A DNA stretch of 64,000 nt, taken from Streptomyces albogriseolus. GTDB lineage: Bacteria > Actinomycetota > Actinomycetes > Streptomycetales > Streptomycetaceae. The stretch covers positions 310,001-374,000 of the forward strand of contig BMVA01000006.1 of NCBI GenBank assembly GCA_014650475.1. The letters are read 5' to 3'. The notes under the pieces are model-generated. The model was not told where the DNA came from, did no database searches, and was given only the letters and a program-made list of their open reading frames with translations. Shown one piece after another: positions 40,475-49,307 of this stretch. The position numbers and the translations under genes are program-made. Position 1 is the stretch's first letter. Every line of letters starts with the position of its first letter.

Positions 40475-41622
40475 GGGGTGGTGTTCTCCAGGGCGCGGTG
40501 GGCGAGGGCGGCGACGGCGGCTGCGAGGAGTGCGGGCAGCAGCAGGGCCGTGGGCAGGGTGGTGGCGCTGGCCAGGGCGCCGATGAGGGCCGGTCCGGCG
40601 AGGAGGCCGAGGTAGCCGGTGGCTGTGACCGTGGCCACGGCCTGGGCGCCTCCGGCGCCGGCCGCGGTGATGAGCGAGGGGACGGTGGTGGACAGGCCGA
40701 GTCCGAAGACCGCCCAGCCCGTCAGCGCCAGTGGGGTGCTGTTCCCGATGACGCCGAGGGTGAGTCCGGCCGTGGCGAGAAGGGCTCCGGCCCGTACGAC
40801 TGTCGGTGCGCCGAAGGCAGCGGTGAGCCGGTCTCCGGTCAGCCGTCCGGCCGCCATGGCCGCGCTGTACAGTGCGAACGCGGTGGCGCTCGCGGCCGTC
40901 GGGGCGCCCAGGGTGTGCAGGTGCACGGCGGCCCAGTCAGCGGCGGCGCCCTCGCCCAGCAGGCTCGCTGCGGCCAGCGCGGCCAGAAGCCAGAGCTTTC
41001 CCGGCGACGAAAGCAGGGGCAGCTTCCCGGCGCCGGCGCGCATTGCGGGGCGGTCTGCGCCGCTCAGGCTTCGGGTGACCGGCACCGCTGCGACAGCGGC
41101 CCCGGCCATGAGGGCGCCTGTTGCGGTGAAGAGTGTGCTGTGCGGGGCCTGGGCGGTGAGGGCGGCCAGGGCGGCGCCGGCGAGGGCGCCGAGGGAGTAG
41201 GCGGCGTGAAGACCAGACATGATGGGCCGGCCGAAGGCGTTCTGGCAGCGGACGGCCGCAGTGTTGGCGGCTACATCGAGGACGCCGTGCGCGAGACCGA
41301 ACGCGAGAGCCGCCGCCAGCAACGCGGACAGGCTCTCGCCTTGCCCCACCAGGACGAGGCACCCGGCCAGGGCGATGGACCCACTGGTGAGCTGGGCTGG
41401 TAGCCGCACCGGGCGGGCGTAGCGGCCTCCGAGCTGCAGTCCAGCGACCATGCCGACGGCGGCGGCCAGCAGGACCAGGGCCAGCCCTGCGGTGCCGAGG
41501 TGGGCAGCCTGCTGCACGGCGGGCATCCGGGCGCCCCACACCGCCATGATGGCCCCCAGGCCGAGGAAATAGCCGGTCAGCAATGCCCGGCTATGCCGGT
41601 CAGCCGCAGACACCGCGCTCAC
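40471..41622 (-). CDS. MFS transporter
   Basis: A 383-residue membrane protein with twelve predicted helices, beginning LLTGYFLGLGAIMAVWGARMPAVQQ and including a family motif between helices (FGLAHGVLDVAANTAAV). Related proteins export sugars or small products. The start overlaps the ATP-grasp gene stop (four bases), and its own 3' end overlaps the HAD gene, so ligase, transporter and hydrolase are made together. Export of the ATP-grasp product is a reasonable inference. Confidence 0.82.
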   Translation of the reverse strand: MSAVSAADRHSRALLTGYFLGLGAIMAVWGARMPAVQQAAHLGTAGLALVLLAAAVGMVAGLQLGGRYARPVRLPAQLTSGSIALAGCLVLVGQGESLSALLAAALAFGLAHGVLDVAANTAAVRCQNAFGRPIMSGLHAAYSLGALAGAALAALTAQAPHSTLFTATGALMAGAAVAAVPVTRSLSGADRPAMRAGAGKLPLLSSPGKLWLLAALAAASLLGEGAAADWAAVHLHTLGAPTAASATAFALYSAAMAAGRLTGDRLTAAFGAPTVVRAGALLATAGLTLGVIGNSTPLALTGWAVFGLGLSTTVPSLITAAGAGGAQAVATVTATGYLGLLAGPALIGALASATTLPTALLLPALLAAAVAALAHRALENTTP

Positions 41623-42863
41623 GCCGCAGCGCTACGGGGGCCGGAGGTCCGGTCGAGGACCGCGGTGACGGCACAAGCAGCCTGGTCGGCGCGTGCACGC
41701 GCCTGCTGGCCGGTGGTGGCGGTGGTGATGAGGTAGCCGATCCGGCCGGTGTACAGGTTTCCTCCGTCGGCGGGGAGGAGGAGCTGGTCACCGGGGCGGC
41801 ACTGGTAGTGCAGCCGGTCCAGCCACGTCGGGCGGGGCCCGTCGTAGGTGAGGTGGGTGAGGGTGCCGGAGGTGTCCGGATAGAGGAGCCGGATGGCGGC
41901 GGCCGAGGACCTGGTGGGCGTGAGGTCGGGGGTGCGGTCGCAGGCGATGTCGGCGGCGGCACGGACCAGGTCGATGCCGGTGGCGAGACGCACGAGGTGG
42001 CCGATCATGTCTCCGGCCAGGCGAGCGTTGACCTCGATGAGGCGGGGCCTGCCGTCGACGAGGCGCATCTCTATGTGGCTGACGCCGTCGGTGATGCCGA
42101 GGGCGTTGATCGCCGCCCGGGCGGCCGGCGCGACGGTCTCCCGGAGCGGGTCGTCGGCGTCCACACTGTGGGCCAGCTGCTCGAAGTGCGGCGGAGGGCT
42201 GATGGTCTTGCGGTTGACCGCCACCACCGTGGTGGCGCTGCGGTAGGTGACACACTCCACGGAGATCTCCGGCCCGTCGAGGAACTCCTCGACGAGGACG
42301 CTGGTGCTCTCGGTGCCCTGACCGGCCGTCCGTTCGGCCGCCCGGTAGGCGGCCGTGAGCTGGTCGCGGTCATCGACGCGGAGCACGCCGATGGCACCCG
42401 CGTGTGAGGCAGGCTTCAGCACCACGGGATAGCCGATCCGGTCGGCGGCGGCTTCGGCCTCCTGCCGGGTACGCACGCTCACCGAAGCGGCCGAGGGCAC
42501 GCCGTGGCGGGCGAACAGCGACCGAGCGGTGGCCTTGTTGCGGCACCCCTGCATCACTTCGGGCGCGGTGGTGGACAAGCCGAGCTGGCGGGCGAGTCGG
42601 GCGGTCGGGACCACACTCCACTCGTCCCAGGTCATGACACCGGCGAGGTCGTGGCGTGCGGCCAGGGCCCGGCCCCCCGCCAACAGCGCGGCAGGATCGC
42701 TGAGGTCCACGACGGCGTGATCGGTGATGTGCGGCTTCTCCCACGAGGGTTCGGTACCGGTGAGCAGCACGACTCTGTAGGCGTCGGCGACCTGCTCAAG
42801 GCAGTAGCCGCGGTAGTTCTCATCTCCGGGAGCGACGACAAGTACAACAGGGCGAGCGGGCAA
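41619..42863 (-). CDS. ATP-grasp ligase
   Basis: About 414 residues from TTG 42863, chosen because ggag lies nine bases upstream; no ATG fits. ATP-grasp features are GYPVVLKPASHAGAIGV (ATP lysine and glycine-rich loop), LVEEFLDGPEISVECVT, and the metal site MRLVDGRPRLIEVNARLAGDMIGHL. The N-terminal domain (VVLVVAPGDENYRGYCLEQVADAYRVVLL) is a pre-ATP-grasp fold. Such enzymes join a carboxylate to an amine or thiol through an acyl-phosphate, often dipeptides in natural products. Substrates cannot be read from the sequence. Confidence 0.85.
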   Translation of the reverse strand: MPARPVVLVVAPGDENYRGYCLEQVADAYRVVLLTGTEPSWEKPHITDHAVVDLSDPAALLAGGRALAARHDLAGVMTWDEWSVVPTARLARQLGLSTTAPEVMQGCRNKATARSLFARHGVPSAASVSVRTRQEAEAAADRIGYPVVLKPASHAGAIGVLRVDDRDQLTAAYRAAERTAGQGTESTSVLVEEFLDGPEISVECVTYRSATTVVAVNRKTISPPPHFEQLAHSVDADDPLRETVAPAARAAINALGITDGVSHIEMRLVDGRPRLIEVNARLAGDMIGHLVRLATGIDLVRAAADIACDRTPDLTPTRSSAAAIRLLYPDTSGTLTHLTYDGPRPTWLDRLHYQCRPGDQLLLPADGGNLYTGRIGYLITTATTGQQARARADQAACAVTAVLDRTSGPRSAAA

Positions 42864-42913
42864 GAGGGAATTCTCCGTATCAAGGGACGGCAGGGCAGGG
42901 AAAAGGGGGTGTC

Positions 42914-43216
42914 TCAGGCGGCGCGGCGCCGGCGCAGCTCGAACGCGTGGGACCAGTGGGGGTGGTCGTCGATGAGGCGACGGGCGTAGAGAGCGGTGAA
43001 GTTGTTGTTCAGCCCGGCGACGCCGTACGGGAGTTGGCGTCGCAGGTCTTCGAAGAGGTCCTTGAGGCTGATCCGGGTGGCGCCGGCGGCCAGGCGGCGG
43101 GCGGCCATGCGTTCGAGGGATCGGTACACGTGCGGGTTGCGGGCGTCGAAGGCGTGGAACTGCTCGGTGATGGTGCGGCCGGTCGCTCGGTGCGACCCGA
43201 GGGCGGCGATGGTCAT
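42914..43216 (-). CDS. Small conserved protein of phage/plasmid type
   Basis: A 100-residue protein (start MTIAALGSHRATGRTITEQF) with the pattern FDARNPHVYRSLERMAARRLAAG...ISLKDLFEDLRRQ...GLNNNFTALYARRLIDDHP. The NNN..YARL/RR pattern is common in small actinobacteriophage and element proteins of unknown function. It sits between the ATP-grasp and MFS genes on the same strand, with modest gaps. Confidence 0.65.
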   Translation of the reverse strand: MTIAALGSHRATGRTITEQFHAFDARNPHVYRSLERMAARRLAAGATRISLKDLFEDLRRQLPYGVAGLNNNFTALYARRLIDDHPHWSHAFELRRRRAA

Positions 43217-43245
43217 AGGGGTCCTCCACGGGCGGGACAGCCGGG

Positions 43246-44481
43246 TCAGGCGCGCAGGGCAGGGTCGGTGCGCAGGCGGGCGAAGGCGCAGAACAGGCCG
43301 AGGGTTTGCAGAGCGGCACAGGCGGTGATGACGTGGCCCAGCGCGTCGGGCGGGGTGAGCGCGGTGAGCACGCCGGCGAGGGGGAAGGGCAGCAGGAGGA
43401 TGAGGATGGTGGCCGACAGGGTGCTGCCGAATGCCTCCGGGGGGATCAGGCGGGAGCGCAGGGTGCGCAGGACGACCGCCAAGCCGCCATCGGCTGCCAT
43501 CAGGACCGCGACCATGACCAGGTAGGACAGGTAGTCGGGGGCCAGGGCGGCTGCGAGACAGGCGAGCGAAGCGATGACGGAGCAGGCGACTCCCACCGGC
43601 CACAGGCCCAGGCGGTCCAACGCGAACCGACAGACGGTGACGGCCACCAAAGTGGCCGCCGCTGCGGCGGACCACACCAGGCCGACGGCCGTGGTGGACT
43701 GCCCGAAGTGCTGGACGACGATCACCGGACCGGCTGCCTGGAGAAGGCCGATAGACAGGTTGGACAGGGTCAGCCCGGCCACCAACCAGCCGAGCGCGGG
43801 GAGCGCGCGGATGGTGCGCCACCCGGTGACGAGCCCGGCGCCGGGCCGCCCCTTCGGCGCGCGGGCCGGGGCCACGGGTGAGGGCGGTGTGCGCAGGGCG
43901 AGCAGCGCGGCAAGCAGCGAGAGCACGGTGACCACCGCGAGCATCGACGGCGGCCCGGCGAGCAGCAGCACGCCGGCGAGCGCCGGTCCGGCCAAGGTCG
44001 CCGTCTGGTCGATGCCGAGCAGGGCAGCCTGGACACGGTGAGCCCGAGGTCCCGCTCGGCGGCCGGCGGCGGCACCTGCAGTCTCGACGGCGATGTAGCT
44101 AAACTCAGTGAGCACACCGGTCGCCGCCGCCAGCACCATCACCGTCACGCTCGCCGCAGCACCGGACGGGTAGAGGTACAGCAGGACAGCGCCGGCGGCG
44201 AGAGCCAGCGCCCGTCCCAGGGAGGCGAGGTGGAAGACCACCGAGGCGCCGCGTCGGTCGACGATCGACCCGGCCCACCCGAACGCTGCCAGGCGCGGGA
44301 TCCACTCCAGGGCGAAGGCGGCCCCTGTCAGTACGGCGGATCCAGTCGTGGTCAGAACGAGCAACGGGATGCCGTAGGTGGACATCGCGAATGCCAACGC
44401 GTCCGCCGTGCGCGGCAGGTAAATGCTGCTCATCAGCCCGGCCGTGTGGCGTGCGTGCCGGGGTGTGACCGCTGCGCTCAC
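43246..44481 (-). CDS. MFS transporter
   Basis: A 411-residue membrane protein from GTG 44481, which overlaps the stop of the regulator gene (GTGA). Twelve helices; N-terminal STYGIPLLVLTTTGSAVLTGAAFALEWIPRLAAFGWAGSIVDRRG matches the enterobactin-exporter-like/NreB-type branch of MFS. Likely a drug or siderophore-like exporter. Because it directly follows two winged-helix regulator genes it may be induced by the exported compound. Confidence 0.82.
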   Translation of the reverse strand: MSAAVTPRHARHTAGLMSSIYLPRTADALAFAMSTYGIPLLVLTTTGSAVLTGAAFALEWIPRLAAFGWAGSIVDRRGASVVFHLASLGRALALAAGAVLLYLYPSGAAASVTVMVLAAATGVLTEFSYIAVETAGAAAGRRAGPRAHRVQAALLGIDQTATLAGPALAGVLLLAGPPSMLAVVTVLSLLAALLALRTPPSPVAPARAPKGRPGAGLVTGWRTIRALPALGWLVAGLTLSNLSIGLLQAAGPVIVVQHFGQSTTAVGLVWSAAAAATLVAVTVCRFALDRLGLWPVGVACSVIASLACLAAALAPDYLSYLVMVAVLMAADGGLAVVLRTLRSRLIPPEAFGSTLSATILILLLPFPLAGVLTALTPPDALGHVITACAALQTLGLFCAFARLRTDPALRA

Positions 44482-44993
44482 GCGGCCCGCTCGGGCTCGG
44501 CCCTGGTCACCTGGGGGTTGCCGGCCAGCCACTGGATCAGGTGCGTGCGGACGCGCGCTAGGTCCGCCTCAGCCTCCGCGCTGATCGGGTGCGCGTCGGG
44601 CAGGGGTGCGGGGCGGTCGGCGTTCCCGGGGGTGAGTGAGGGTGCCAGCAGGCCGAGAACGTGCTGGATGCGGCTGCTGAACTCGCAGACGGCGGCGGGG
44701 GTCGAGTGACGCCGCGCCCACCGGGCTAGCGCGTCGTACAAGTCGGCCAGTTCCATCCCGGAGTCCGTGAGTTCCAGACCGGCGCCGGGCGCGACCCGGA
44801 CGAGGCCGTGGGCACGGGCCGTGTCGGATGCACTGCGCAGTTGGTGCGCGGAAAGGTCGGGCAGGGTGCCGGCGAGCCGTCGCGGCGGTATGGCGCCGTT
44901 GTCGTCGATCTCGGTGACCAGACGGATCAAGGAGCGTGAGGCCAGCAGGTCGATGACCTGGCGCGCTTCGGCAGGGGGGAAGGAAGTGCTCAT
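44478..44993 (-). CDS. Winged-helix transcriptional regulator
   Basis: A 171-residue protein. ATG 44993 has a ggagg site nine bases before it. Helices ARQVIDLLASRSLIRLVTEI and LPDLSAHQLRSASDTARAHGLVRV plus a wing (LELTDSGMEL) fit a HxlR/PadR-like winged helix. The second half is helical and may mediate dimerisation. The start overlaps the stop of the preceding HxlR gene (ATGA), so the two regulators are co-translated. Confidence 0.7.
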   Translation of the reverse strand: MSTSFPPAEARQVIDLLASRSLIRLVTEIDDNGAIPPRRLAGTLPDLSAHQLRSASDTARAHGLVRVAPGAGLELTDSGMELADLYDALARWARRHSTPAAVCEFSSRIQHVLGLLAPSLTPGNADRPAPLPDAHPISAEAEADLARVRTHLIQWLAGNPQVTRAEPERAA

Positions 44994-45832
44994 CGGCGCG
45001 GGCCTCCCGCCGGGATGGCTGCCGTCGGGCGGCTGGTGGCAGCGTGCGAGAAGAGGTCGCGGTGGTGCCACACCGGGGACGACCCAACCGCCCGAGCAGG
45101 TGGAAGCGCCACGGGCGCCAGCCGTGACGGGCTGCTGACCCACGGCCTCGGCGCGCTCTTGGCCTGCGGCTGCCCCCAGACGGGGTGGCTGGCTGCCTGG
45201 TCGAGGGGTTGCCCGGCGGACCAGGCGGACAGCGTGCCGAGGACGGGGCCCAGGGCGTCGCCGGCGGCGGACAGCCGGTAGGGCCGGCCGTTTCCCTCGG
45301 TATCGGCCAGACCGTCGGCAACGAGCTGGCGCAACGGCGGATAGATGTTGGTCCAGTCGCTGCTGGGCATCACGATCCGGGCCAGAACCCGGCCACTGAC
45401 CTCCTTACGCGACTTGAGCACCCACAGGATGGCGGCTGCATGGCGCCGGGTGAGCAGGGTGAGGCTGTCTTCGATCTGCTCGATCGCGGCCAGCGGGCGC
45501 TCCGCCTTCTCCAGGTGCTCTTCGGCCCAGGTGACGATCATCGGCAGGATCGGCAGCAGGGCAGTGGCTCGCTCGGTGTGGCCGTAGGTGACGTGCCGTG
45601 CGGTGTGTTCGGTGCGCTCGACGAGACCGGCGCCGCACAACGACTTCAACTTGGGGTGGAGCTGGCCGTTCTGCAGCCAGGACACCTTGGCCGCCAACTC
45701 GCTGTAGCGCAGCGGCGGGCCGGAGAGGGCCAGCAGGATCCTCACGTTCCAGCGCGGGGTGATCATGGCGAGGGCCTCGGTGACCCGGGCGATGTCGGCG
45801 TCGGCATCGGGGGGCAGAGCGGTGATGGCCAA
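44990..45832 (-). CDS. HxlR-type regulator with two winged-helix domains
   Basis: A 280-residue protein. The first HxlR-like domain is residues 10-105 (ITPRWNVRILLALSGPPLRYSELAAKV; LVERTEHTARHVTYGHTERA), and a second one at about 115-205 (LLTRRHAAAILWVLKSRKEVSGRVLARIV; LADTEGNGRPYRLSAAGDAL). The C-terminal 75 residues are Pro/Ala-rich. Tandem HxlR proteins are uncommon. It likely represses or activates the downstream MFS/ATP-grasp/HAD cassette. Confidence 0.75.
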   Translation of the reverse strand: MAITALPPDADADIARVTEALAMITPRWNVRILLALSGPPLRYSELAAKVSWLQNGQLHPKLKSLCGAGLVERTEHTARHVTYGHTERATALLPILPMIVTWAEEHLEKAERPLAAIEQIEDSLTLLTRRHAAAILWVLKSRKEVSGRVLARIVMPSSDWTNIYPPLRQLVADGLADTEGNGRPYRLSAAGDALGPVLGTLSAWSAGQPLDQAASHPVWGQPQAKSAPRPWVSSPSRLAPVALPPARAVGSSPVWHHRDLFSHAATSRPTAAIPAGGPRR

Positions 45833-45879
45833 GGGAGGAACTCCTGGGTGAAAGAAGGGGGAATCGCCTGGGGGTCGGG

Positions 45880-46293
45880 TCAGCGGCTGTGCGCCGCGCT
45901 CTGCGCCATAAGGGGCGCGGCCGGAGCAGGCGGCGCGGGAGTCGGAGAGGCAGACGTCGGGGCCGGGACGCGGGCCAGGCTCTGCAGGACGGCTGCGACC
46001 GATGTGGCCTGGGCCTCGCGGACGGCGACGGCTTCGGCGAGCCGGCGGGTGCCGTCGAGGAGGTGGGACACCTCGTGCGGGCCGATCTGCCGCTCGGGGT
46101 GGACGAGCCGGGCCAGCTGGTCGCGGTGGAAGTCGATGCTGCGCTCGGCCAGGGCGAGGGCGCCGTGCATGCCGAGCAGGGCGGACAGCATGCCGGGTGG
46201 CTGTTCCTGTGCATGGGCTTCGAGGTCGGCGAGCGGTGCGCCGTACAGGTCCTCGATCCGGTCGGCTATGTCGGTGGACGTGAAGTGGGGCAA
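45880..46293 (-). CDS. Hypothetical element protein
   Basis: About 137 residues from TTG 46293 (weak ribosome site), 10 bases after the preceding gene. Mostly helical (DIADRIEDLYGAPLADLEAHAQEQPPGMLSALLGMHGALALAERSIDFHRDQLARLV), with a Pro/Ala-rich end. It follows two genes of similar style, and together they look like a small element operon. No domain recognised. Confidence 0.5.
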   Translation of the reverse strand: MPHFTSTDIADRIEDLYGAPLADLEAHAQEQPPGMLSALLGMHGALALAERSIDFHRDQLARLVHPERQIGPHEVSHLLDGTRRLAEAVAVREAQATSVAAVLQSLARVPAPTSASPTPAPPAPAAPLMAQSAAHSR

Positions 46294-46303
46294 TCGGGGG
46301 CTT

Positions 46304-46747
46304 TCACGGTCGGCGGGCCCGGGCCGCCCCGGCACGCTGGGGTGCCGGGGCGGCAGAGGGGGGCAGGGTGGCGGTGGCCTTGAGCTGTGCCGTGCGAGCG
46401 GGCCGGGTTTGCTTTGCAGGCGGGGGCATGGTGCGCAGCAGCTCGCCGAGGGCTGCGCGGTAGCCGTCGCGGGCCTCCAGTGCTGCTTCCAGCCACTGCG
46501 TGTCGAAGCGGAGCTTGTCCGCCGACAGTTCGCCCATGTCCCGCTCGGGGTCCATGTCGGCATGGACGCGGTCGCGGACGCGGGCGACCTGCTCCTCGGT
46601 GAGCGCCAGGAACGAGCGCAGCTCCAGGGCACGGGCTAGCTCGGGTGAGGCATCGTGGCCGGCAGCAACCTCGTACAGCTCGGGTACCGGGTTCCCGAAG
46701 ACCTTCTGCAGGTCGGTGTCCATGGTGCTGGCCATGTCCCGGCTCAT
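46304..46747 (-). CDS. Hypothetical helical element protein
   Basis: 147 residues from ATG 46747, overlapping the previous stop (ATGA). Helical segments LTEEQVARVRDRVHADMDPERDMGELSADKLRFDTQWLEAALEARDGYRAALGELL suggest a coiled or bundle fold. Disordered C-terminus rich in Ala, Pro and Lys. Unknown function. Confidence 0.55.
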   Translation of the reverse strand: MSRDMASTMDTDLQKVFGNPVPELYEVAAGHDASPELARALELRSFLALTEEQVARVRDRVHADMDPERDMGELSADKLRFDTQWLEAALEARDGYRAALGELLRTMPPPAKQTRPARTAQLKATATLPPSAAPAPQRAGAARARRP

Positions 46748-47226
46748 CGGGCGGACCTCGCCGGCCGCCACGCCGACGCCGGTGCGAGTGTCCCTGCCGG
46801 CCGGTTGGGGGCGCTGGTCTGCACCGCCGGGCCGCTTCGGGGCCGGAGGCGGGCCAGGCGCTCTGCGGCGAGGTCCTTCTTTCCCGGGGCGTCCGGGTCG
46901 AGGAGCCACCGCACGACCATGGCCCGGCCGTCGCGGGTGGTGACGGCGGCGTTCACCCGATGGGCGAGGCCCATCGTAGGGTCGTCGACCTCGCTGGGCT
47001 GGGTCTCAAGGGCGGCGAGGAGGTCTTCCTCTGCGCGCTCCAGCACGGACTGGGCCTCGACGAGAAGGCCGTGCCACTTGACGACGTCGGTGGCGTTGGG
47101 GTTCGCGGTCGGAGCGGCGGCGACCGCGGCCTTCAACTGGTCCATGCCCATGTCGAAGCGGGCCTCGATCCGTTCGGTGAGTACGCCCACGACATCCGCA
47201 GACTCATCGGATATGCCGTCGGTCAA
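46744..47226 (-). CDS. Hypothetical element protein
   Basis: 160 residues. Begins MTDGISDESADVVGVLTERI. It has a central helical part (GLLVEAQSVLERAEEDLLAALETQP) and a strand-rich piece (AHRVNAAVTTRDGRAMVVRWLLD), ending in an Arg-rich tail. Start of a three-gene overlapping set. Ribosome site aggagatcc precedes the ATG. Unknown function. Confidence 0.55.
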   Translation of the reverse strand: MTDGISDESADVVGVLTERIEARFDMGMDQLKAAVAAAPTANPNATDVVKWHGLLVEAQSVLERAEEDLLAALETQPSEVDDPTMGLAHRVNAAVTTRDGRAMVVRWLLDPDAPGKKDLAAERLARLRPRSGPAVQTSAPNRPAGTLAPASAWRPARSAR

Positions 47227-47326
47227 AAGGGATCTCCTGTTCTGGATGGGCCGGTGCCTGCGGAATGTGAGGGGCGGCTGTACTCGATGCCCCCGCCGCT
47301 GGGCGGGACGTGCTGGATCCGGTCAG

Positions 47327-47674
47327 TCAGTCCAGACACATGCGGACGTCGCGGTAGACGTAGGTGCCGGAGACCCAGCCCTTGACGCCGGTCGTCTTGT
47401 CCGTGATGTAGAGCCAGTTGCCGCTCTTCTTGGACACGCTGAACTTGTGGCTCTTGTAGAGCACACCGAGCGCGGTGGACTTCGAGCTGGCCTTGGACCG
47501 GATGGTCACGGCCTTGGTGTGCACCGCGTACGGGAGCGGCGGCAGGTTGTGGCAGCTCGGGGTGGCGGTTGCTGCGGTGGGTACGGTCGCGGCGCTGGCG
47601 GGCGTGGCGGACAGCGCCGGCAGCGCGAGCGTGCCGAGCATCGCCGCGGATATGGCGATTCGGGTGGAGCGCAT
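47327..47674 (-). CDS. Secreted SH3-domain protein
   Basis: 115 residues with a signal peptide (AAMLGTLALPALSATPASA) and an SH3b-type fold (VHTKAVTIRSKASSKSTALGVLYKSHKFSVSKKSGNWLYI; GVKGWVSGTYVY). Bacterial SH3 domains bind peptidoglycan. Ribosome site ggaggtttcttccgc before ATG. It may help the mating apparatus at the wall, or be an independent wall protein. Confidence 0.8.
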   Translation of the reverse strand: MRSTRIAISAAMLGTLALPALSATPASAATVPTAATATPSCHNLPPLPYAVHTKAVTIRSKASSKSTALGVLYKSHKFSVSKKSGNWLYITDKTTGVKGWVSGTYVYRDVRMCLD

Positions 47675-47821
47675 GCGGAAGAAACCTCCGTGAAGGCACA
47701 GGGAATGCGGGGAAAGTGCCGCGGGAGTTGTCCCGGCGGCTGTATAAGAGTCCGGAGAATCGGCGGTTTGGCTAACCGGCGATCGTCGGCTATGTTGCGC
47801 CGGCCGCGACTGGACCAGCGC

Positions 47822-48565
47822 TCAGCGAGAGCGGCCGGGCGGGTGTGGGGCAGGGGCCTTCGCTACACCTGCCGGGCGGCTGGGGGTGGCTGCCGGGCGG
47901 ATCGGCGGGAGCGGCCCGGCCTTGCCGGTGAGGCGGTCGTCGCACCACTGCAGGGCCTCACCGGCCGTGTCGAAGCCGCCCTCCCGCAGGGTGTGCGTCC
48001 ACGTCTCGGTATCGACCTCCTCGACCACCACGCGGAACGGGCTGGGGACTTGCTCGTCCTGTGCACCCAGTACCACGACGATGACCATGTCGTCCGGGTC
48101 GTCGCTGGTGTAGGAGTAGCCCATGGCGTAGTGGTCGCCGTCGCCGACGAGGCGTCGCTCCAGTGCTCGCGTGGCCTCGTCCGCCGGTGGCGGGCCCAGT
48201 TCGGGGTGGAGGCCGATGGCGTCGGGCGGGCAGCCGCGGTGGATGAGCCAGGACTGCGCCATCGCAGACAGCGGCAGCTGAGCGTGCTCGAAGCTGAACA
48301 TGCCTTTTTCGTGGTCCCGTTGCAGATGCACGGCGAGCACCTGGGGCATGCCGGGGCGTCCCCAGGTGGCGGTGCGGTCGAACAGCACGTAGTAGCTGTT
48401 CGGGCCGTCGTGGTGTTCGGCGAGGGGGACGAGCATGTCCTCGTGGACAGCGACCTTGCGATAGAAGTCGAGGTACCTCTCCTCGTCGGAGTCGAGGTCG
48501 TCCAGCTCGAAGTCGACGTGGGGGATGGCCTTCCGGGCCGGCGCCGGTTCGGTGGGGGACAACAA
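47822..48565 (-). CDS. Hypothetical acidic element protein
   Basis: About 247 residues from TTG 48565 or 48562, with gaaagg just upstream. Beginning LLLSPTEPAP, it has an acidic early part (FELDDLDSDEERYLDFYRKVAVHEDMLV), a central alpha/beta region (MPQVLAVHLQRDHEKGMFSFEH) and a strand-rich end (MVIVVVLGAQDEQVPSPFRVVVEEVDTETW). No recognised domain. Appears co-transcribed with the next gene upstream. Confidence 0.55.
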   Translation of the reverse strand: MLSPTEPAPARKAIPHVDFELDDLDSDEERYLDFYRKVAVHEDMLVPLAEHHDGPNSYYVLFDRTATWGRPGMPQVLAVHLQRDHEKGMFSFEHAQLPLSAMAQSWLIHRGCPPDAIGLHPELGPPPADEATRALERRLVGDGDHYAMGYSYTSDDPDDMVIVVVLGAQDEQVPSPFRVVVEEVDTETWTHTLREGGFDTAGEALQWCDDRLTGKAGPLPPIRPAATPSRPAGVAKAPAPHPPGRSR

Positions 48566-48590
48566 GAGCCTTTCGGTGGATCGGTGCAGT

Positions 48591-49289
48591 TCAGCGCCGC
48601 TTCGCTGGAGTGGACGGCGGGGCGCCGGGGCGAGCCGGGCTCGTCGGCGCATGCGTTGCAGGAGTCCGGCGGGCGTCCAGCAGTGCGGCTCGTCCGGCGT
48701 CGGTGAGGGAGACGGGCTGGCCGGCGTGCACAGGGTGGCTGGTGTCCCGGACGGTGAGGCCGGCACGTTCCAGCTGCTGCATCTGGGGATAGGGGATGCG
48801 GGTGCCGGAGAAGGCGGTCACGGACAGTCGGCCTGTCAGCAGGTGTTCGTGGAGCTTGGCACCGCCGGCGATGGCGAGCAGTGCCGCCCGGTCGTCGGTC
48901 GAGAGTCGTCCTTCGTCGGGCGTCGATGCTGCGGCGGCGGCCTCGATGGGCTCCAGGGCGGCGAGCACCTCTTGGGCGGCGGCGTCGCGCGCGTTGGCGG
49001 CTTCCTCCAGCTGGTCCACGGTGCGGTCGATGCGTACGAAGAGGGCACCGTCGACAGGGAACTCACCGCTCGTGAGACGGTTGAGCAGCTTGAGGTAGAA
49101 GGTGACGCCGATCTGGGCGTTGGCCAGGGTGCGGTGCCGGTCGACCAGCTGGGTGTGTGGCTCGTCGAGGGCGCCGCGGTCGCGGTAGGTCCACAGGGTG
49201 TCGATGTCGTGGCCGGTGATCGCTTCGAGGCGGTGGTCGAGCTGCGTGACCGCACGCCGGGTGGGTGTCGGCGCGGGTTGAGGGGGCAT
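48591..49289 (-). CDS. Hypothetical protein with a C-terminal winged-helix-like region
   Basis: 232 residues. The N-terminal half is helical (LDHRLEAITGHDIDTLWTYRDRGALDEPHTQLVDRHRTLANAQIGVTFYLKLLNRL). Near residues 165-215 the pattern PYPQMQQLERAGLTVRDTSHPVHAGQPVSLTDAGRAALLD resembles the wing region of MarR/PadR-type regulators. It lies between other element genes. Function unknown. Confidence 0.55.
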   Translation of the reverse strand: MPPQPAPTPTRRAVTQLDHRLEAITGHDIDTLWTYRDRGALDEPHTQLVDRHRTLANAQIGVTFYLKLLNRLTSGEFPVDGALFVRIDRTVDQLEEAANARDAAAQEVLAALEPIEAAAAASTPDEGRLSTDDRAALLAIAGGAKLHEHLLTGRLSVTAFSGTRIPYPQMQQLERAGLTVRDTSHPVHAGQPVSLTDAGRAALLDARRTPATHAPTSPARPGAPPSTPAKRR

Positions 49290-49307
49290 GGGCGGCGCTC
49301 CGTGCGT

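Noticed and set aside
40468-41403. Plus-strand frame under the MFS gene
   Set aside because: Gly/Arg/Gln-rich shadow of a twelve-helix membrane protein gene on the minus strand.
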